From Pseudomonas berkeleyensis (lineage in GTDB: Bacteria; Pseudomonadota; Gammaproteobacteria; Pseudomonadales; Pseudomonadaceae): 64,000 nucleotides of DNA. The translations under genes and the position numbers were made by a program. Shown piece after piece: positions 62,191 to 64,000 of this stretch (the first letter of the stretch is position 1; each line of letters begins with the position of its first letter). The stretch is taken from the NCBI RefSeq assembly GCF_014109765.1, contig NZ_CP059139.1, positions 1,984,001 to 2,048,000 on the forward strand, read 5' to 3'. The notes below the pieces were generated by a model. That model was not told the DNA's origin and searched no databases. It saw only the letters and a list, made by a program, of their open reading frames with translations.

Positions 62191-64000
62191 ATGAATGATC
62201 GTTACGATGCTGCCACCAACCTGGTCGAGGCGCTCGTCCAGCGTGCCGCTGAAACGCCGCGCGATATCGCCCTGCGCTTCATTGCCGAAGGGGTGGACGA
62301 AGCGCTGACTTACCGAGCGCTGGACGAGCGCGCTCGGGATCTGGCCGTCTGGTTGCTGCAGCATGGCCAACCCGGTGATCGCGCCGTTTTGCTGATGCAC
62401 AGCAGTGTGGAATACGTGGTTTCCTTCTTTGCCTGCCTGTATGCCGGCATCATCGCGGTGCCGGCATATCCGCCTGAGTCGGTCAGGCCACAGCACCTGG
62501 CGCGTTTGCAGGCCATTCTCGGCGACGCTGAACCGAGCCTGGTGCTTACCGATTCCAGCCTGTTGGAAGCCCTGCGTCCTGCCTGTCAGGGTGTCGGTGG
62601 TGCCGCGTTGCAACTGCTCGCCGTTGACCATACGCCAGCTGGCCTGGGGTTGGCCTGGCGCATGCCGGAGTTGAGCGATGCGCATATCGCCTTCCTGCAA
62701 TACACCTCGGGTTCCACCTCGACACCCAAGGGCGTGCAGGTCAGCCATGGCAACCTGCTGGCCAACGAGCGGCTGATCCGCCATGGTCTGGGTATCGGTG
62801 CCGATGACGTGATGGTCAGTTGGCTGCCACTGTTTCACGACATGGGTTTGATTGGCGGTCTTTTGCAGCCGATCTACAGCGGCATTCCCTGCGTGCTGAT
62901 GTCGCCGCGCTATTTCCTCGAGCGTCCGCGCCGCTGGCTGGAGGCTATCTCCCGTTACGGCGGTACGGTCAGTGGCGGCCCGGATTTCGCCTATCGGCTG
63001 TGCTGTGAACGTATCGGCGAGACAGCCATGGAGGGGCTCGATCTGAGTCGCTGGCGTCTGGCGTTCTCCGGCTCCGAGCCGATTCGCCCTGACACCCTGG
63101 AGCGCTTCGCTGCCACCTTCGCGCCGGTCGGGTTCGATGCCGACGCACTCTATGCCTCCTACGGCCTCGCCGAGGCGACGCTGTTCGTTGCCGGTGGTCA
63201 GCGCGGCAAGGGTATCGGTTTGCTGGAGGTGGATCCGACGGCACTGGCCAGTAACCTGGGGCGCCCTGGCCGCGGCACTTTGTTGGTCAGTTGCGGGCAC
63301 CTGCAGCCTGAGCATGAGGTGCAACTGGTCGATCCGCACAGTGGCGCAGCGCTGGGGCCAGGACAGGTTGGCGAGATCTGGAGCAGTGGCCCCAGCGTTG
63401 CGTTGGGCTACTGGCGTAACCCCGAGGCCAGTGCGCGGGCCTTCGTCGAGCGCGATGGTCGCACCTGGCTGCGTACCGGCGACCTGGGCTTCCTGCATAA
63501 CGATGAGCTGTACGTCACCGGGCGGCTCAAGGACATGATCATCGTGCGTGGCCAGAACCTCTATCCACAGGATCTGGAGCGCTGCGTCGAAGAAGAAGTG
63601 GACGTGGTGCGCAAGGGCCGCATTTCTGCATTCGCCGTGGAGCACAACGGGCGCGAGGGCATCGGTATCGCCGCCGAGATCGGCCGCAGCGTGCGCAAGT
63701 TGATACCGGCGGCGGCGCTGATCAAGGCCATCTCGGCGGCCGTGGCCGACAGCTTCCAGGAGGCGCCGTTGTTGGTGGCACTGTTGGAACCGGGCGCGTT
63801 GCCGAAGACCTCCAGCGGCAAGCTGCAGCGCTCTGCATGTCGCCAGCAATTGGCCGACGGCACCCTGGCGGCTTACGCGGTGCAGCGTGCCGGGCAACTG
63901 CTGGAAGGGGATCAGGTGAGCACTGCTCGGCTGAGTGAGGCAGAGCAGGCCATGGCCGCCCTCTGGTGTGAGGTGCTGCAGGTGGAGGCGGTCGAACGTG
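62191..64000 (+). CDS. pvdL: PvdL-like nonribosomal peptide synthetase, N-terminal part (continues beyond window)
   Basis: First module of the NRPS that builds the chromophore part of pyoverdine. 603 codons visible, open at the edge. It begins with an acyl-AMP ligase domain (about 1-560): core motif YTSGSTSTPKG at 171-181, SWLPLFHDMGLIGGLLQPIY, YASYGLAEATLFVAGG, RTGDLGFLHNDELYVTGRLK, DMIIVRGQNLYPQDLE, and the late lysine in LPKTSSGKLQRS. A carrier-domain start follows (EAEQAMAALWCEVLQVEAVE). Such a ligase loads a fatty acid, as in P. aeruginosa PvdL. AAGGTGAT lies before the ATG. Confidence 0.93.
   Translation, partial: MNDRYDAATNLVEALVQRAAETPRDIALRFIAEGVDEALTYRALDERARDLAVWLLQHGQPGDRAVLLMHSSVEYVVSFFACLYAGIIAVPAYPPESVRPQHLARLQAILGDAEPSLVLTDSSLLEALRPACQGVGGAALQLLAVDHTPAGLGLAWRMPELSDAHIAFLQYTSGSTSTPKGVQVSHGNLLANERLIRHGLGIGADDVMVSWLPLFHDMGLIGGLLQPIYSGIPCVLMSPRYFLERPRRWLEAISRYGGTVSGGPDFAYRLCCERIGETAMEGLDLSRWRLAFSGSEPIRPDTLERFAATFAPVGFDADALYASYGLAEATLFVAGGQRGKGIGLLEVDPTALASNLGRPGRGTLLVSCGHLQPEHEVQLVDPHSGAALGPGQVGEIWSSGPSVALGYWRNPEASARAFVERDGRTWLRTGDLGFLHNDELYVTGRLKDMIIVRGQNLYPQDLERCVEEEVDVVRKGRISAFAVEHNGREGIGIAAEIGRSVRKLIPAAALIKAISAAVADSFQEAPLLVALLEPGALPKTSSGKLQRSACRQQLADGTLAAYAVQRAGQLLEGDQVSTARLSEAEQAMAALWCEVLQVEAVER

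Noticed and set aside
62146-63897. 583-codon minus-strand frame over the NRPS start
   Set aside because: Shadow of the PvdL-like acyl ligase domain, whose motifs are all on the plus strand.

Overview
The window is chromosomal DNA of a Pseudomonas. The gene orders aotJQMP-argR, aruCFGDB-aruE-alaS-lysC-rsmA and divergent gspCD / gspEFGHIJKLM, together with amrZ and a pvdS-type sigma factor, are all Pseudomonas hallmarks, and GC-rich codon use is even throughout. I see no prophage, transposase, CRISPR array or foreign island. A mendocina/pseudoalcaligenes-like species is my guess from general gene content, not something the sequence proves.

Layout. 1-10030: an Xcp-type type II secretion system; gspC and gspD (the latter cut by the window edge) read left and gspE to gspM read right. 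10031-14855: arginine/ornithine ABC transporter (aotJQMP) and its AraC-type regulator argR. 15031-23010: the arginine succinyltransferase catabolic genes, preceded by ArgR-like sites. 23293-28910: threonine aldolase, alaS, lysC and csrA/rsmA. 28973-29508: tRNA-Ser and three tandem tRNA-Arg(ACG). 29553-34440: a DUF4124 protein, the Mg2+ channel mgtE with an unusual leader, then an SDR/Atu4866/SnoaL-like trio divergent from a YqhC-like AraC regulator. 34636-34953: amrZ. 35347-46002: a full phosphonate import and C-P lyase cluster (phnCDEFGHIJKLMNP) behind a candidate Pho box. 46086-47294: an MFS transporter. 47643-53752: an eight-gene metal ABC-transporter operon with four accessory membrane or periplasmic proteins and a second binding protein that has lost its metal ligands. 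53806-59125: an Lrp regulator, a fused indolepyruvate ferredoxin oxidoreductase and a leucine-dehydrogenase-type enzyme. 59202-59276: tRNA-Arg(CCT). 59336-64000: the head of a pyoverdine-type siderophore locus (pvdS, Fur box, mbtH, thioesterase, SyrP-like hydroxylase, PvdL-like NRPS cut by the edge).

How the parts connect. Several units are nutrient-acquisition modules with recognisable regulatory DNA: ArgR sites for arginine uptake and breakdown, a Pho box for phosphonate use, a perfect Fur palindrome for siderophore production. Repeats are a second theme. Four copies of a ~125-145 bp fold-back element with covarying arms lie between genes, and many REP-like palindromes sit inside operons (gspE/gspF, aruC/aruF, phnK/phnL). 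One repeat cluster lies inside a 168-bp partial duplication that moved the gspJ start.

The most interesting items for follow-up are the gspI/gspJ duplication, the covarying fold-back repeat, the 19-codon leader ORF before mgtE, and the metal operon with its ligand-less second binding protein. All identifications are from reading the sequence and family knowledge; no search was run.
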